Positions 20,416 to 31,675 of a stretch of DNA of 64,000 nt are shown in pieces. The first letter of the stretch is position 1, and every line of letters begins with the position of its first letter. Below the pieces are notes generated by a model. It worked only from the letters and a program-made list of their open reading frames with translations. It was not told where the DNA came from and made no database searches. The position numbers were made by a program, and so were the translations under genes. Source of the DNA: Nicotiana tabacum (Eukaryota > Streptophyta > Magnoliopsida > Solanales > Solanaceae); NCBI RefSeq assembly GCF_000715075.1, contig NC_134087.1, positions 185,969,276-186,033,275 of the forward strand, written 5' to 3'.

Positions 20416-23400
20416 TGTCGCACCCTTTTTTCTCATAAAATCGGGTTTCGACATTTTGACAACTCCCTAGGGAAAAGGAATTGGTTATTAGAGTCGTCAC
20501 CTAACGGATTAAGGTGCGTTAGGGCACCTATAGCAAATAACTCAGATTATACCGGTTTGCATCACCAGAGATTAGGTAAGGGATCAAATTACCTTGAGGG
20601 GAATGTGTTAGGCACCCCTCGAGGTCCACAAAGGTGGGTCCCGACTGAACTTAAATTATGCAAATTAGTATAAAGAAGCGAATATTCTATTTAATAAGGA
20701 TGGGGGTCCTAAATCTTTTAGCCTATAGGATCACCCAGTGCAACATAAATAATACTTCGTAACTCCCCCAAGACGGGGGTGTTACTCATATTATTCAGCG
20801 GTCACAGACTATCATCTCCTGCTACCCGATTACTATCTTTGAGTTTTTACCTAAAGCGCTCTAATTGATTCTAACTCGTGTCCTATGTGTGCACTACCCA
20901 TCCCTTACCTAAGGTCCTGGAGGCATTGGGACCTCTATTTAGGAAGGTCCTAGACTAGGCCTAAGGTTCTCAAAATTGTAAAATACTAAGCGACAAGCAA
21001 AACAATTAGGACTTTTCAAATAAAGATAGATATGGGCTCACGTTAACCTCCGCATGTAAACAGCAAATGCACGCAACTGATTTAGCAAGCTTTATTAATC
21101 TTAGAGTCCTATGGGCAGGATATCTATGTGATGAATAGGCGAGTAGTAGTATGTAGAGTCAGTTCTTAGTGTGAGTGTTAGGGCCTACTTATATTTTCCT
21201 ACTGATTTTAATTCAATATAATATCTGGGCGTCTCAACAGTAAATCACAATCATAAGTCCAGAATTATTGTTCAATCTTATTGGCATATTGTCTAAGTGA
21301 TTGATAGTGATAATCGCAACCGAATCAGTTAATAGAATCCTATAGGCATGACTTCTACGAGTGTGATGATTATTACCCTATAGGCATGATTTCTAGGTTT
21401 GAGCTGGTTTTAATCCTATAGACATGATTTCTATCATTAAACCGACTTTAATCCTATAGGCATGATTTCTAGCATTGAACTGATTTTAATCCTATAGGCA
21501 TGATTTCTAGAATTGAGCAATATATGAGCAGGAATTTATACACATTGAGCCAGAAAACAATTATGCCAAATATTGATCATATAGGCATGATTGCTAACGC
21601 ACATTTATTGGACAGATTGATACACCTAAAGACAGGATTCTCAAATCACGTCAATCATATAGGCAGGATCTCTAGTATGTAAACATAACATAGGACTTAT
21701 AAGCATGATATGAAACAACACAAATAAGATCCTATAGGCAGGATTTCTACCCGATTTAGCAAATGAAAATAAGAAACCCTTTTCGATTTTACTAAATACC
21801 CCAGAGTTGTTTGTTACAAAATTATTACAGACTAGATTAATGAATGAATTACATAATGATAATAAAAATAAACTATAGAGAGCCTATAACAGGCCCAAAT
21901 ACACATGGGCAACCCAATCCTTCAAACCATAGCCGGTCCAAGGCTCACTTTCACAAGTACAGAACAATCACACATAGAATCCATATCTCTAGTGTGTCAA
22001 AGTTCCCAAGGGCTTCGAGGACCCAGGGCAATACTCACACTAGAGGACCAAATGCTCAGAAATAATTCAAAGGAGGTTAGGAACCAAACCCCAGTATGTC
22101 AGAGTTTACAAAAGTCTCATATGGACCCCGAGCAGTGCTCACACTAGGGAGGTGAAGGATAGAACCTAAAGGACCTAAGAATAAGAGTTTAAAAGTAGTA
22201 GCATATAAAAGGAGACAATGGTAAAGGACATATTTTAAAACATGTTTGATTTTAGAAAAGCCATCATGACAGTGTTTAAAACACAGAATATGGGCAGAAT
22301 TGCATTATGAAGACAAATTGGCAAGATTTGCAAAGTTGTTCATGCACAGTATCTAATGAGTTAAAGTCTGAAAGGCCTAATTAGGCTAAGTGTACATGCT
22401 AACATTTTAGGACAGCTTTGTTCAATCACAGAAAACATATAGACAATGTATTAAAGCAAATAGTCAGATAATCACATAAATCCAAATGGATGCAAAACAC
22501 ATTAGAAGGAAAGTTATCAGGGCACATGAATAACAAAGAAAGGTTTAATAACAATACAAGTTTGTAAAGACTCGGGACTGATTAACTGATGAGTATACTA
22601 GTATTATCCTAAAGATGCTAAGTTTAGGACAATTTCAGATCTAGCAAAACAGCATGCATGAAACAAGTTAGAAGATATTAAGCTAACCTCTAAAAGGATT
22701 CATATTATTCAAAGATAATTAATCTCAGAACTAACAGTATCGATTATAGGATTAAAAGAAATCATAGGAACATAAAAGTGGTAGATCATGCTCAGAATGG
22801 ACTTTAAACATGATGGATCATAAACACAATTCATGGATACATAAAAAGGAAATGACAAAAGGGTAGTCACTCACCAGTTAGGCAGGAAAAAACAAGAATA
22901 ACACCACAATAATCGAGAGCCCAGAATATTTGGCCTTGGCTTTCAGCCGGCCAAAACCAGAAGTAAAACGAGATAGCAAAGAGAATACAAAACCAAAACC
23001 CTAAGTTTTCGTGAGAGTATATTAATTTCAGTCTGTCTTAAAAGGGAAAGGATAGGGGTTTATATAGCCTTAGACTAGGGTACACAAACAGGGAAATAAT
23101 CAATCAAATTATTTAAGGAAAACTCAGAATATTATTAAGGTAAGTCAGAAATAACAGCAATCAAACAGGTCTGGGAACAACTAAGGCAAGTAGCCATAGA
23201 CAGAATCAGTAAGAGAAGAGAAATACGAAACCCTAATTTTACGGATAAGTAAAGTTAATCAGAATAATCAAAGGAAAATCAAAATGATACGCACATAGAC
23301 AGATATAGGAAACATTGAAGAAAAATGTTAATAAAAAAATAAGAACCCTTAACAGATCTGAGCCTTAATTTAGGGCCAATTATTTAGGCAAAAGAGTATC

Positions 23401-24622
23401 ACAAAAATAGAAGGCAGATATACGGGAAGGTTAAGATACTCAACCAAAACAGATCTTAGTAAGATCTGAGCACTAATTTTAGGGCAAATAAATTAGGTAA
23501 AACTTTTAACGGAAAAACACAAAGAAGTAGACATGCAAGAACATAAAGGAGTTTTTTAAACAAAAAAAAATAAGAAAAGTATAAACAGATCTTTAAAAGA
23601 TCTAAAACCCTAACATTTAGGGTAAATAAGAATAGGGAAAAAATCTCAAAGATTCGTACATAGAGAGGAAAAATGAACACAGATGAGAAAAAGGGGAAGG
23701 TTCAAACCAGATTTGGTCCGAAAATAGAGAGATCAGCTTGCCATGATGGGCAAGCTACTAGGTTATACCATAATCGAGTAGCCAGTAGTAGGAGATAGTC
23801 AATAAGGTAAGGGAATCATTGATGGATTTCATCTCGGGGTTCGAATCGAAAGGGAAATGGGGTTACGACGCTAGGGTTTCAGAAGAGGAAAATGAGAGAG
23901 CGTTCAGGGGCGGCGGTGTTTAGGGAATGAGGGATTAGGGTAGAGAGGAAGGATATAAGGGAAGGGGGCATTTAGTTGTGGGCCGTTGATCAATTTTGAT
24001 CAACGGTCAGGATTTAGGCAGATTGGGATTGGGTTTAATGAATGGGTATGGGTAATTGGGTTATTTGATTTGGGATAGTAGACTGGGTTAGGCATTTTAG
24101 GTGTTGCGCTGGGTAATTTTGGCTAGTTTAGGTAGCCTAGGTCCGAAAAATAGGAATTTAAGACTATTAGTTAAATATCCATTTTAATTAATAAAATAAT
24201 TCATAAAATGATAAATAAAATAGTTAAAATATTATTTGTGCATAAAATGGTTAATAATAATTATTTAATACTATAAAAAAGTTAGTTTTTTGCATAAATA
24301 AAGTAATCATAAGTATATAAGGGCTATTATTGCAAAATATGCAATTTTAGCCTAAAGATGCAAATATAATTATAATAAATGAATCAAAAATATTTGAGGC
24401 TTAATATGTATATAAATGATGAAGTTAGATGATAAAATCATCATAAAAATTATTTGTGATGCGATTAATGATTATTTATACAATAAAATATGGGAATAGA
24501 TTGATTAAATTTTTAAAAAAAATTATGGAAATATTAGAAAAAATACTTGATGATGCTCATGCACTATTTTGAAAGTATATATGCATATTTGAAATATATG
24601 AGGAAAAAATTGGATATCAACA
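20416..24622 (-). repeat. 5' LTR of element B (4207 bp)
   Basis: On the plus strand it starts TGTCGCACCC at 20416 and ends GATATCAACA at 24622, with TG...CA termini. It contains a tandem array at 21326-21760 and no gene. Confidence 0.85.
21326..21760. repeat. Tandem repeat inside LTR of element B
   Basis: The phrase CCTATAGGCATGATTTCTA recurs at least eight times with spacing of about 37-48 bp at first and looser spacing later. CCTATAGG is itself palindromic. The units are diverged, so the array is old. Confidence 0.85.
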
Positions 24623-24689
24623 CTAATGACACATGGCAAACTCTCTACTAGCAAACACCTTCATTCCAGAGGGTAATCGGGAACAACAT

Positions 24690-24703
24690 GGGGGGGGGGG
24701 GGG
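24690..24703. repeat. Poly-G run
   Basis: Fourteen consecutive G on the plus strand, just past the right end of element B. It is prone to slippage and assembly error. Confidence 0.95.
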
Positions 24704-24744
24704 ATTGGGTAATCGATTCATGGAAAAGATAAGTTATACTAACA

Positions 24745-25225
24745 CACTACATTGTGAACTAACAGCTTTTATGCAGGGCTGAAGATGGCAATACAAATAA
24801 CCTCCTTTCCTTGGAGGTTAATTTAGACATAACTCAGGTAATACATTGTATCAATAAAGGCAAACCTGATTTATGATGCTATGGTATGTGAATGCAAGTC
24901 ACTCCTAGTAGCACTGGGTCATTCACCAATAAGCCATGTCTATAGAGAAGTAAATAGAGTCGTAGACAAGCTAGCAAAGGAAGCAGGGAAGTGGACAGAA
25001 GTGTGTAGAAATTTTTGGTAGTTCCTTCGGTGTTTGTCAATGAAACACTATAGCAGACATCCTAAGAACTATTTTTGAAAGGAAAACAATGGTTTGTAAT
25101 ATTCCTAATGTACCAATAGACTACTTTCTGTTTGTGGACGCGAACAACGCATCCCAAAATATAACTATAACATACACTAATTAGTTAACCTTATATATTA
25201 TATCATGTTTGACCCAAAAAAAAAG
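24745..25225 (+). pseudogene. RNase H-like relic of a LINE, with 3' poly-A
   Basis: Reading across frameshifts, the plus strand gives GLKMAIQIT, LEVNLDITQVIHCI, then LLVALGHSPISHVYREVNRV and DKLAKEAG, the pattern of the plant RVT_3 RNase H domain found at the C-terminus of many LINEs. At least two frameshifts (about 24775 and 24870) and stops destroy it. It ends in an A-rich run near 25208-25225 after TTTGACCC, as LINE 3' ends do. The rest of the element is missing on the left, where element B lies. Confidence 0.7.
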
Positions 25226-25351
25226 AATTAAAAGAAAATTTAGGTAGAAAATAACATTGGGAAAAGTCAGGTGGGTTTGGCTTATTTTAGACAACACTAT
25301 TTTTTTCGTTTGTACTCCTACTTCCTCTAGTTGAGGTGGTTGGTTCCAAAC

Positions 25352-27067
25352 TAGGGGTGACAAAACTAACCCAAACTCATTTGACTCGTCCAACCCGCTC
25401 AAGTTTTAATGGGTTTGGGCTAGAAGGAGTTTGAAAATGGGTTGTTTTGGGCTAGCCCAAGTTAACCATCAAAATTCATCAGCCCAAATGCACTCGTGAT
25501 GATTCCCAACCTTGACCCATGAAAATGCTCAATCTTAGAGTTCTATCTTGACCCATGTTCTGAAAAATATTTTTCTAATTTTTTCATATTTAGTTAGTTT
25601 AAATTTTTGAAAAATATTTTTTTTTTGTAAACTCATTTTTCTCCAATTAGAGCAAAATATTTTTCCTATTAAGAGAAGGAAAAATATTTTCCAAAACTTT
25701 TTTCAACCTTCCCTATCTCCACCAGCTCCCACCACCCAACCCACCCCTCTACCACCCCACCCACCTCCCCTACCCCTACCCCTACCCCCCAACCCCTACC
25801 TCTATCCTTACCCTCAATCCTCACCTCCCCACTCTCACACACCCATCGCCCCCACCCCGACTCCCCCACCCCTAAATATCTCAAAATATTATTTAGAGTA
25901 CCTTCTTTCCATGATGTAGAAAATGCATTTTCTTCCATTTCAACAAAATAGGTACTTTCTTTTTATGACATAAAAAAAATATTTTCTTTCACTTCAATAA
26001 AATGACTACTTTCTTTTCATGGCGTCGAATGATTTATTTAACTAACTGTTATTGACAAAAATAATCATCAAACATGAAACAAATCTGAAAATAAAAAAGA
26101 AATACATTATCACAACAAAAAAAACAACAAATAAAATTTATATCAATAAAATAAAGGACGGGTACTGAGCTATTTTTATCACGATAAAATAAAAGAAAGT
26201 ACTCATTTTATTGAAATGAATGAAAATACGTTTCTATAACATGAAAAGAAAATCTTCTTTTTGTTGAAATAAAAGAAAATATTTTTCCTACAACAGAAAA
26301 AAAAGTACTCATTTTGTGGAAAGAAAATACTTTTTCTACATCATGAAAAGAAAGTACTCTTTTTGTTGAAACAAAAAAAAAATATTTTTTCTATAACATG
26401 AAAAGAAAGTACTCATTTTGTGAAAAAGAAAATATTTTTTCTATATCATGAAAGAAAGTATTTATTTTATTGCAATGAAAGAAAATACTTTTTCTATATA
26501 AAAAAAAAAGAAAGAAAATATTCATTTTGGTGAAATGAAAAAGGAAATACGCTATCTACAATATTAAAAGAAAATACTCTAAATAATATTTCTATGTAGG
26601 GTGGGAGTGGGGGTGGGGGTTGGGATGGTGGGAGATGGGTTAAGGTGGGTGGGTGGGAAGTTTTAATTTTACCATTTTTTATTATTCTAATTTTTGTTAG
26701 TATTATAAGATGAAGAATTATCAAATAAAGTTCTAAATCTAAATTGAAGAAAGAAATCATTAGGCATGAATTGTCATTTATTCCAAAACATAAGATAATT
26801 TTTATATATGCTTGTTTAAAAGTTGATAATATTGCAAAGTTTTGGGTCATCTTGGGCGAGTTGAGTTACAACCCTTTGTTTAGCTCATCTTGACCCAGCT
26901 CACTTAACCCAAGTGAACTTTGGGCAGGATTGGGTAATGACTCATTAAATGAGTCAGTCCATCTTGATCCAGCCTATTTTAACCCAAGTAAACTTTGGGC
27001 GGGGTTGGATAATGACTCATTTAATGAGTCAACCCACTAGTCCAAATAGCCCATTTCCCACCCCTAT
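25352..27067. mobile_element. Non-autonomous fold-back / hAT-like DNA element with C/G-rich arms
   Basis: The left end TAGGGGTGACAAA and right end inverted TTTCCCACCCCTA form short terminal inverted repeats. Subterminal arms are also inverted: a C-rich block (25715-25870) faces a G-rich block (26595-26660), and ACTTTCTTTT-type repeats (25890-26030) face their complements (26170-26590). So much of the 1.7 kb can fold back. Apparent ORFs inside (25669-25938, 26494-26850) are low-complexity. No transposase. The target-site duplication was not recognised. Confidence 0.65.
26170..26590. repeat. Minisatellite of about 55 bp inside the fold-back element
   Basis: About eight units of the type CATGAAAAGAAAGTACTC, then a T-rich part and AAAGAAAATATTTTTTC. 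The inverted counterpart lies at 25890-26030. Confidence 0.75.
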
Positions 27068-27872
27068 CATAACCAAATTTATACAGTCTATTGGCTTTTA
27101 ACTTACTATTCAAAGCTTTAGCGACTAACTATAGATGAGCTTAAAAATCAAGTTGCCAGTGTTGCTTATGGTGAACAGTAAATAAGCTCATAAAACTTTA
27201 CAATGAAACAGGAAAATCGGAAAGCTTTCTTCAGTCACCTCCCCATCTCTGTTTACTTCACAAAGTTTAACATTCCACCCCGACAAAAAAAAATTGCTTG
27301 GGAAGGAATTTTGCTTAAACTCCATTTGTATGAGCTTTGTGATAAAAAAATGAATCTTGGGCCTAAAAACGAGAATTGGGACTCATGCTTTGATACCATA
27401 TTAAAGAAATGAACTTTGCGTCTAACTCTAGCTCATGAGTTGAGGATTGCCCAAACCATATTAAGGAGACCAAAGGGATCTTTACACAAGCAGCTAGCCA
27501 ATCATATTATGTAACGGAATACATGAGGATTCATATCAGTGTTCCCAACAAGTTTGGCATTGAGGATTAATTGATTTAATGATTGAGAAATCTTTGTTTT
27601 GGACAAGCTGCTAGTACCACATACAAACAATTAGAACGAAAATTTCAAACCAATATGTACAACCTTCAATACACACCAGATTTCCACTGTTTGCTTTAAA
27701 CCAATATTTACATTATTCCATAATTTGTATTAACACACTTCCTTTACCTTTTTTTTGGTTCATTTGAATAGAAAAAGAAACAATAAAAATTTAAAGCTAG
27801 GAAGCTAGGACAGAAGCAACTTCACAAGGAACAAAACCACTATGAATAACAACATCAACAACAACAATGAAG
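27068..27872. other. Intergenic region, downstream of the LRX-like gene
   Basis: AT-rich and without a supported gene; the 69-codon frame at 27203-27412 has no recognisable feature. Likely holds the 3'UTR of the minus-strand gene close to 27872. Confidence 0.5.
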
Positions 27873-29018
27873 TTAAAAACACTCAACTGGATTCTCATTC
27901 ACAGCTTCACAATCCTTCTTGTTTCTTTGAAGAGGCTTATCTGGCAGACAGTTCCGACGATCATCGGATACAATGCCCTTTGATGTCAAGTTGCTACAAA
28001 TGCCTTGCTCCTCACAGAAATAGTTATAAGAGAATGTGAAGTTTGACAGATTAGGCAAAGCACATATTCCTTCTTGCACAATTCCACTCATCATATTATG
28101 TGCTAAATTTAGCATCTCCAAATGAGCTAACCCTGCTATAGTATAAGGAATTGGCCCTACTAACTTGTTATAGCTCACATCAAACACTCTTAACTTGTAC
28201 AAGAATCCAACTTCAGGAGGCAAACACCCTGTTAAACTAGTATTAATTAGGAGTAATTCTTCTAATGTGTTTGCAAAGTTGGCTATGCTAGGTGGAAGTT
28301 GACCTCCAAAGAAGTTATTCGCGAAAACAATAACAGAAGCTGAACTTGAGCCTAAATTTGATGGGATTATAGACGTGAGACGATTGTTGTTAAAGAAAAT
28401 GGCATCAAGATTCTTGCTAAAGAGTTGAGAAGGCAATGGCCCTTCGAATTCATTGTAACGAAGATCAAGATACTTTAACGAAGGAAGAGAGAGGACGACG
28501 TCAGGGAAAGGACCTACAAACCTGTTGTTACTAAGATCAAGCTCATATAAGAGAGTTAGATTGGATAAAGTAAGCGGAAGGATTCCACAAAAACGATTAC
28601 TGTTTAGGTGAAGCAATGCTAAGTCATTGAGAAGGCCGAGTTCATCAGGCAAGAAACCGGCTATATCAGCATGGTTTAAATCAATGCCAGCAACAACTTG
28701 GATTTTTGTGTCATTAGGGAGTTTTGAGCAGTAAACTCCTGTGTAATTGCAAACTGAAGGACCTATCCAATTGGTAGTTAAATTGTTAGGATCAGAGTAA
28801 ATCACGCGCTTCCAAGCCTGTAGAGCAATGTAGGCTTGATGGAGCCGTGGATTTGCTATAGCGTTAATGGAGGAAGAATGGCCACGACGATTATGGTGCA
28901 GGGCGGTTTTGTGACCATTTTTGGCTGTTAAGTTGTTGAACAAGGATGTAAGACTTAGTATCAAGATAATAAAGGTGGTGGTGGTGGTGGTGGTAATGGG
29001 ATTGGAAAATGAAGCCAT
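27873..29018 (-). CDS. Leucine-rich repeat extensin-like (LRX-type) protein without the extensin domain
   Basis: An intact, intronless 381-codon gene. An N-terminal hydrophobic segment (about residues 16-30, after a poly-Thr run) is a secretion signal. Residues about 56-110 match the LRX N-terminal domain (NPRLHQAYIALQAWKRVI, NYTGVYC, VVAGIDLNHADIAGFLP), followed by about ten leucine-rich repeats (for example LALLHLNSNRFCGILP) and the Cys-containing cap ending PVECF. In LRX proteins a Ser-Pro extensin tail begins exactly there; here the stop codon follows. LRX LRR domains bind RALF peptides in the wall, and short forms lacking the extensin tail exist in plants. I infer an extracellular, wall-associated protein. 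The ATG has a good context (AAAAATGGC). Confidence 0.88.
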   Translation of the reverse strand: MASFSNPITTTTTTTFIILILSLTSLFNNLTAKNGHKTALHHNRRGHSSSINAIANPRLHQAYIALQAWKRVIYSDPNNLTTNWIGPSVCNYTGVYCSKLPNDTKIQVVAGIDLNHADIAGFLPDELGLLNDLALLHLNSNRFCGILPLTLSNLTLLYELDLSNNRFVGPFPDVVLSLPSLKYLDLRYNEFEGPLPSQLFSKNLDAIFFNNNRLTSIIPSNLGSSSASVIVFANNFFGGQLPPSIANFANTLEELLLINTSLTGCLPPEVGFLYKLRVFDVSYNKLVGPIPYTIAGLAHLEMLNLAHNMMSGIVQEGICALPNLSNFTFSYNYFCEEQGICSNLTSKGIVSDDRRNCLPDKPLQRNKKDCEAVNENPVECF

Positions 29019-29066
29019 TTTTGTTAATTAGTCTCTGCAATGCAAGCAATTATACGCATGTCTTGG

Positions 29067-29074
29067 TTTTTATA
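29067..29074 (-). promoter_or_regulatory. TATA box of the LRX-like gene
   Basis: The minus strand reads CCTATAAAAACC about 50 bp upstream of the start codon, which puts transcription start near 29040 and leaves a very short leader. Confidence 0.6.
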
Positions 29075-29080
29075 GGGTGA

Positions 29081-30333
29081 ATTCTTTTTATTTGGAAAGA
29101 GTTTTTAGTCCTCTAGTTAATCATGTAGCTTCTGAACAATTTAAGTGATAATCCTCTAACCATTTGACCTCTAAAAATTTACATTCTGCAACAACCTTCT
29201 ACGGCGACACTTAACTGTCAAAAATAATGACAACACAATTATATCTAAGTTATGTTTTCATGCCTTTCTATGATGGTTTATGTGAAATTACTCAAAATTC
29301 TAGACTCTGTAAACCTTAAATGAATGTAGATAGTTAATTTTTCTTGAGAATAAGACACATAAGTAAAACAGAGGTAGAAGAAGATGTGCATGAGATGGAC
29401 CTCTCTCCTTACAGGTAGCTTTCTCAGTTGTTTGAAGTGGGATTTGAGAGATACAAAATGGATGAAGGGGGCTGGATTTTGACTTCAATTTGAAGGGATA
29501 AGCTTTGTTTCATAACAAAGTCTTGAGGTGATCAAAGTTGTACTAGGAATAGCTTTATGTGATGGTTTGGTCAAAAACCAATTGAAGCATGACCATTAAG
29601 GGATGTTACATAAGCATACTTGGTTTGCACCACTTGATACAAGGAGTTTTGAGTTTAGTATACTCCCAACTCACTGACTTAAAATTCTAAATCCATATTT
29701 AAGTATGAATAAAACAAACATGGTTTCTTTTACAACATCTTGAGCACTGCATCTCTGCCTAATCTGACTATATGCTCCCAGCCTTCGAGCATCTCCGAGG
29801 ACAATCAAGATCGCATCAAGCTGGACGTATTCATGATTTTTTGTAAGAGGTGTCGAAATTAACAGAAGAAGGGGAACAAGGGTGGAGCTGGCTTTGCAGT
29901 TGTGGGTTAGACCGAACCCAGTAACTTTGGTCCAAATATTGTATTTGTCTTTTAAAAAATTCCATTGAATTATATACAGATTGCTAATTTAGAACATAGT
30001 AGCTCGAAAAGATTAGAATTCGAACCCATAAGCAGCAAAAATTGACTCCGCCTTTGATATGGGAATAATAACTTTAATTATCATACATCTAAACAAGAAA
30101 TGGCCTTAGTATATTGATTTTATTGAGTCCATTTTTTCCTACTTATCTATTTTCGCACAATAGTAAAAAATTCGGCGAAGCCGTCACCATCTCGTTAACC
30201 GTGCATCCGCCCTTGCCATCAAGGTCCTATTCTAAAGGAAGAATTTCATATTTGTACGTATGGTCATACGAAATTGCATCACGCAGGTAGGTCTATTTCG
30301 TCAAAACTTATCTTATCAAGGATTACTACATTT
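29081..30333. other. Intergenic region with a decayed MITE-like segment
   Basis: No gene supported. At about 29885-30062 a segment opens with GGTGGAGCTGGCTTTG and closes with TTGACTCCGCCTTTG, imperfect inverted ends like the GGCGGA-type MITE at 39589. The remainder shows nothing recognisable. Confidence 0.4.
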
Positions 30334-31162
30334 GGGGTGTGTTTGGTAGGAAGGAAAACATAAAAATATTTTTCAATTTTTTCATGTTTGGTCGGCTTAA
30401 ATGATTTAGAAAATATTTTTCTTATGAACTCATTTTCCTCCAATTAGAGAAAAATGTTTTCCTTATCAATAGAAGGAAAACATTTTCCAAAACTCCTTCT
30501 CAACCTTCCCCGCCCTCACCAACTCCACCCACACTCCACACCCACCCACCCAACCCACCCACGCCTACCAACCCCATCCCCTCTCTCGAAAAAGGCTTTT
30601 TTTTTAAATTTCAGTATTTTTCGTCACCCCCAACCCTGCTGCTCCCCCCCCCCAACCCCAGCATTTCTCTTTTGTAATTTTAAATTTTTGTTTTTTCTTT
30701 TTTTCTGCACCATCCAACCCCCCACCCCGCCATAATTTTGAAATTTCTGTTTTTTCGGTGTTCTGCACTACCCACCCCACTGCCACCCCTTCCCCCCTGA
30801 AAAAATATTTTTTTATATATATTTTCAGTTTTAGTTTTTTCATCTTTCGGTTTACAGGCTCGAAATTTTAAAAGTTCCAAAGTTATGAGTTCAGAAGCTT
30901 ATTTGTTTGGAAGTTTACGGGTTTAGAAATTATAAAGTTTACGGGTTCGAAAGTTCGCGGTTTCGGAAGTTTATGAAATTTGTGGGTTTGGAAGGTTGTT
31001 GGTTTGAAAGATTATGACTTCATGTTTATTGTATCTAAATTATTTATGAATACTCTTGAGAAATTATTTTTCCTTAATTTGCGTACCAAACACCGAAAAA
31101 TAAATAAGATTACTACTTATTTTTCATGAAAATATTTTCTTCCAGTTATACCAAATACACCC
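30334..31162. mobile_element. MITE with GGGTGTGTTTGGTA ends and a C-rich centre
   Basis: Left end GGGGTGTGTTTGGTA (30334 on) and right end TACCAAATACACCC (to 31162) are terminal inverted repeats of the kind seen in PIF/Harbinger (Tourist) or hAT MITEs. The left third (30365-30560: CCAATTAGAG, then AAGGAAAACATTTTCC and a CCACCC tract) is closely similar to 25556-25780 of the fold-back element. Overlapping ORFs 30454-30880 are low-complexity artefacts. Confidence 0.65.
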
Positions 31163-31675
31163 TTGGTTTTAGAATTATCTGCGAATAAGCAATGATGCAT
31201 ATGTTCGTCACCAATTTTGCATCCACAAAATAAATAACTGCAATAATAAAATAAATGTGAGAAATAATCATTTTATTGATTTGTATTTATGAGTACAACT
31301 CGGTTTGTATCCCCTAATTCTATACCTCGATTTGTTCACCTTGATCCGACGGCTGATAAAGTGTCTTTCGGATGGACTTTTGGTGATATATTCATGAATC
31401 TTCAAGAACTTTGAGCTGTACTTTGGATTGTTTTCTAGGGAAAGGCCTCTCGCGAACTCTCCATCTTGCTATAGACTTCCAGAAGAAGATATGGACCGCC
31501 TTTTGCTCTCTCCTTCCTCCAGCCAAGAGGGGAGCATGTGACCCCTTTATATAAATGTGAAGTATGAACCAGGAGTTAGGTAGAGTAGTATCCAAGTAGT
31601 TCTAGGGGACCGCTGGGCTTGAAGACTATGGATTGGCCTTGTCATGTAGTGGCTTTAATGCCTAGCCAAAATGTG
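31163..31675 (-). other. Unclassified region with LTR-like promoter and poly-A signals
   Basis: On the minus strand TATATAAAGGGG (about 31544-31555) is a strong TATA box and AATAAA follows about 270 bp downstream (near 31272-31277). The TATA to AATAAA arrangement in a gene-free piece resembles the U3-R part of a solo LTR or other retroelement. Termini were not found and there is no coding sequence. Confidence 0.35.

Larger units (their letters stand above)
15894..24622 (-). mobile_element. Element B: second Tat/Ogre-like retrotransposon, split by element A
   Basis: Minus-strand order: 5' LTR 20416-24622, PBS, leader, ORF1, gag, protease. The pol half lies on the far side of element A, outside the window. 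It is related to A in layout and in ORF1 but diverged at the sequence level, so it is a different family. The right flank after the LTR is CTAAT, a candidate 5-bp target site. All ORFs are broken. Confidence 0.9.

Noticed and set aside
21326..21760. CRISPR-like array
   Set aside because: Diverged units, irregular spacing, plant LTR context; it is a tandem repeat.
25669..25938. Gly/Trp-rich ORF
   Set aside because: Low-complexity C/G tract of a fold-back element, no codon structure.
27203..27412. 69-codon ORF
   Set aside because: No domain, no splice or promoter support, ordinary chance length in AT-rich DNA.
30454..30880. Overlapping ORFs on both strands
   Set aside because: CCACCC-tract translations within a MITE.
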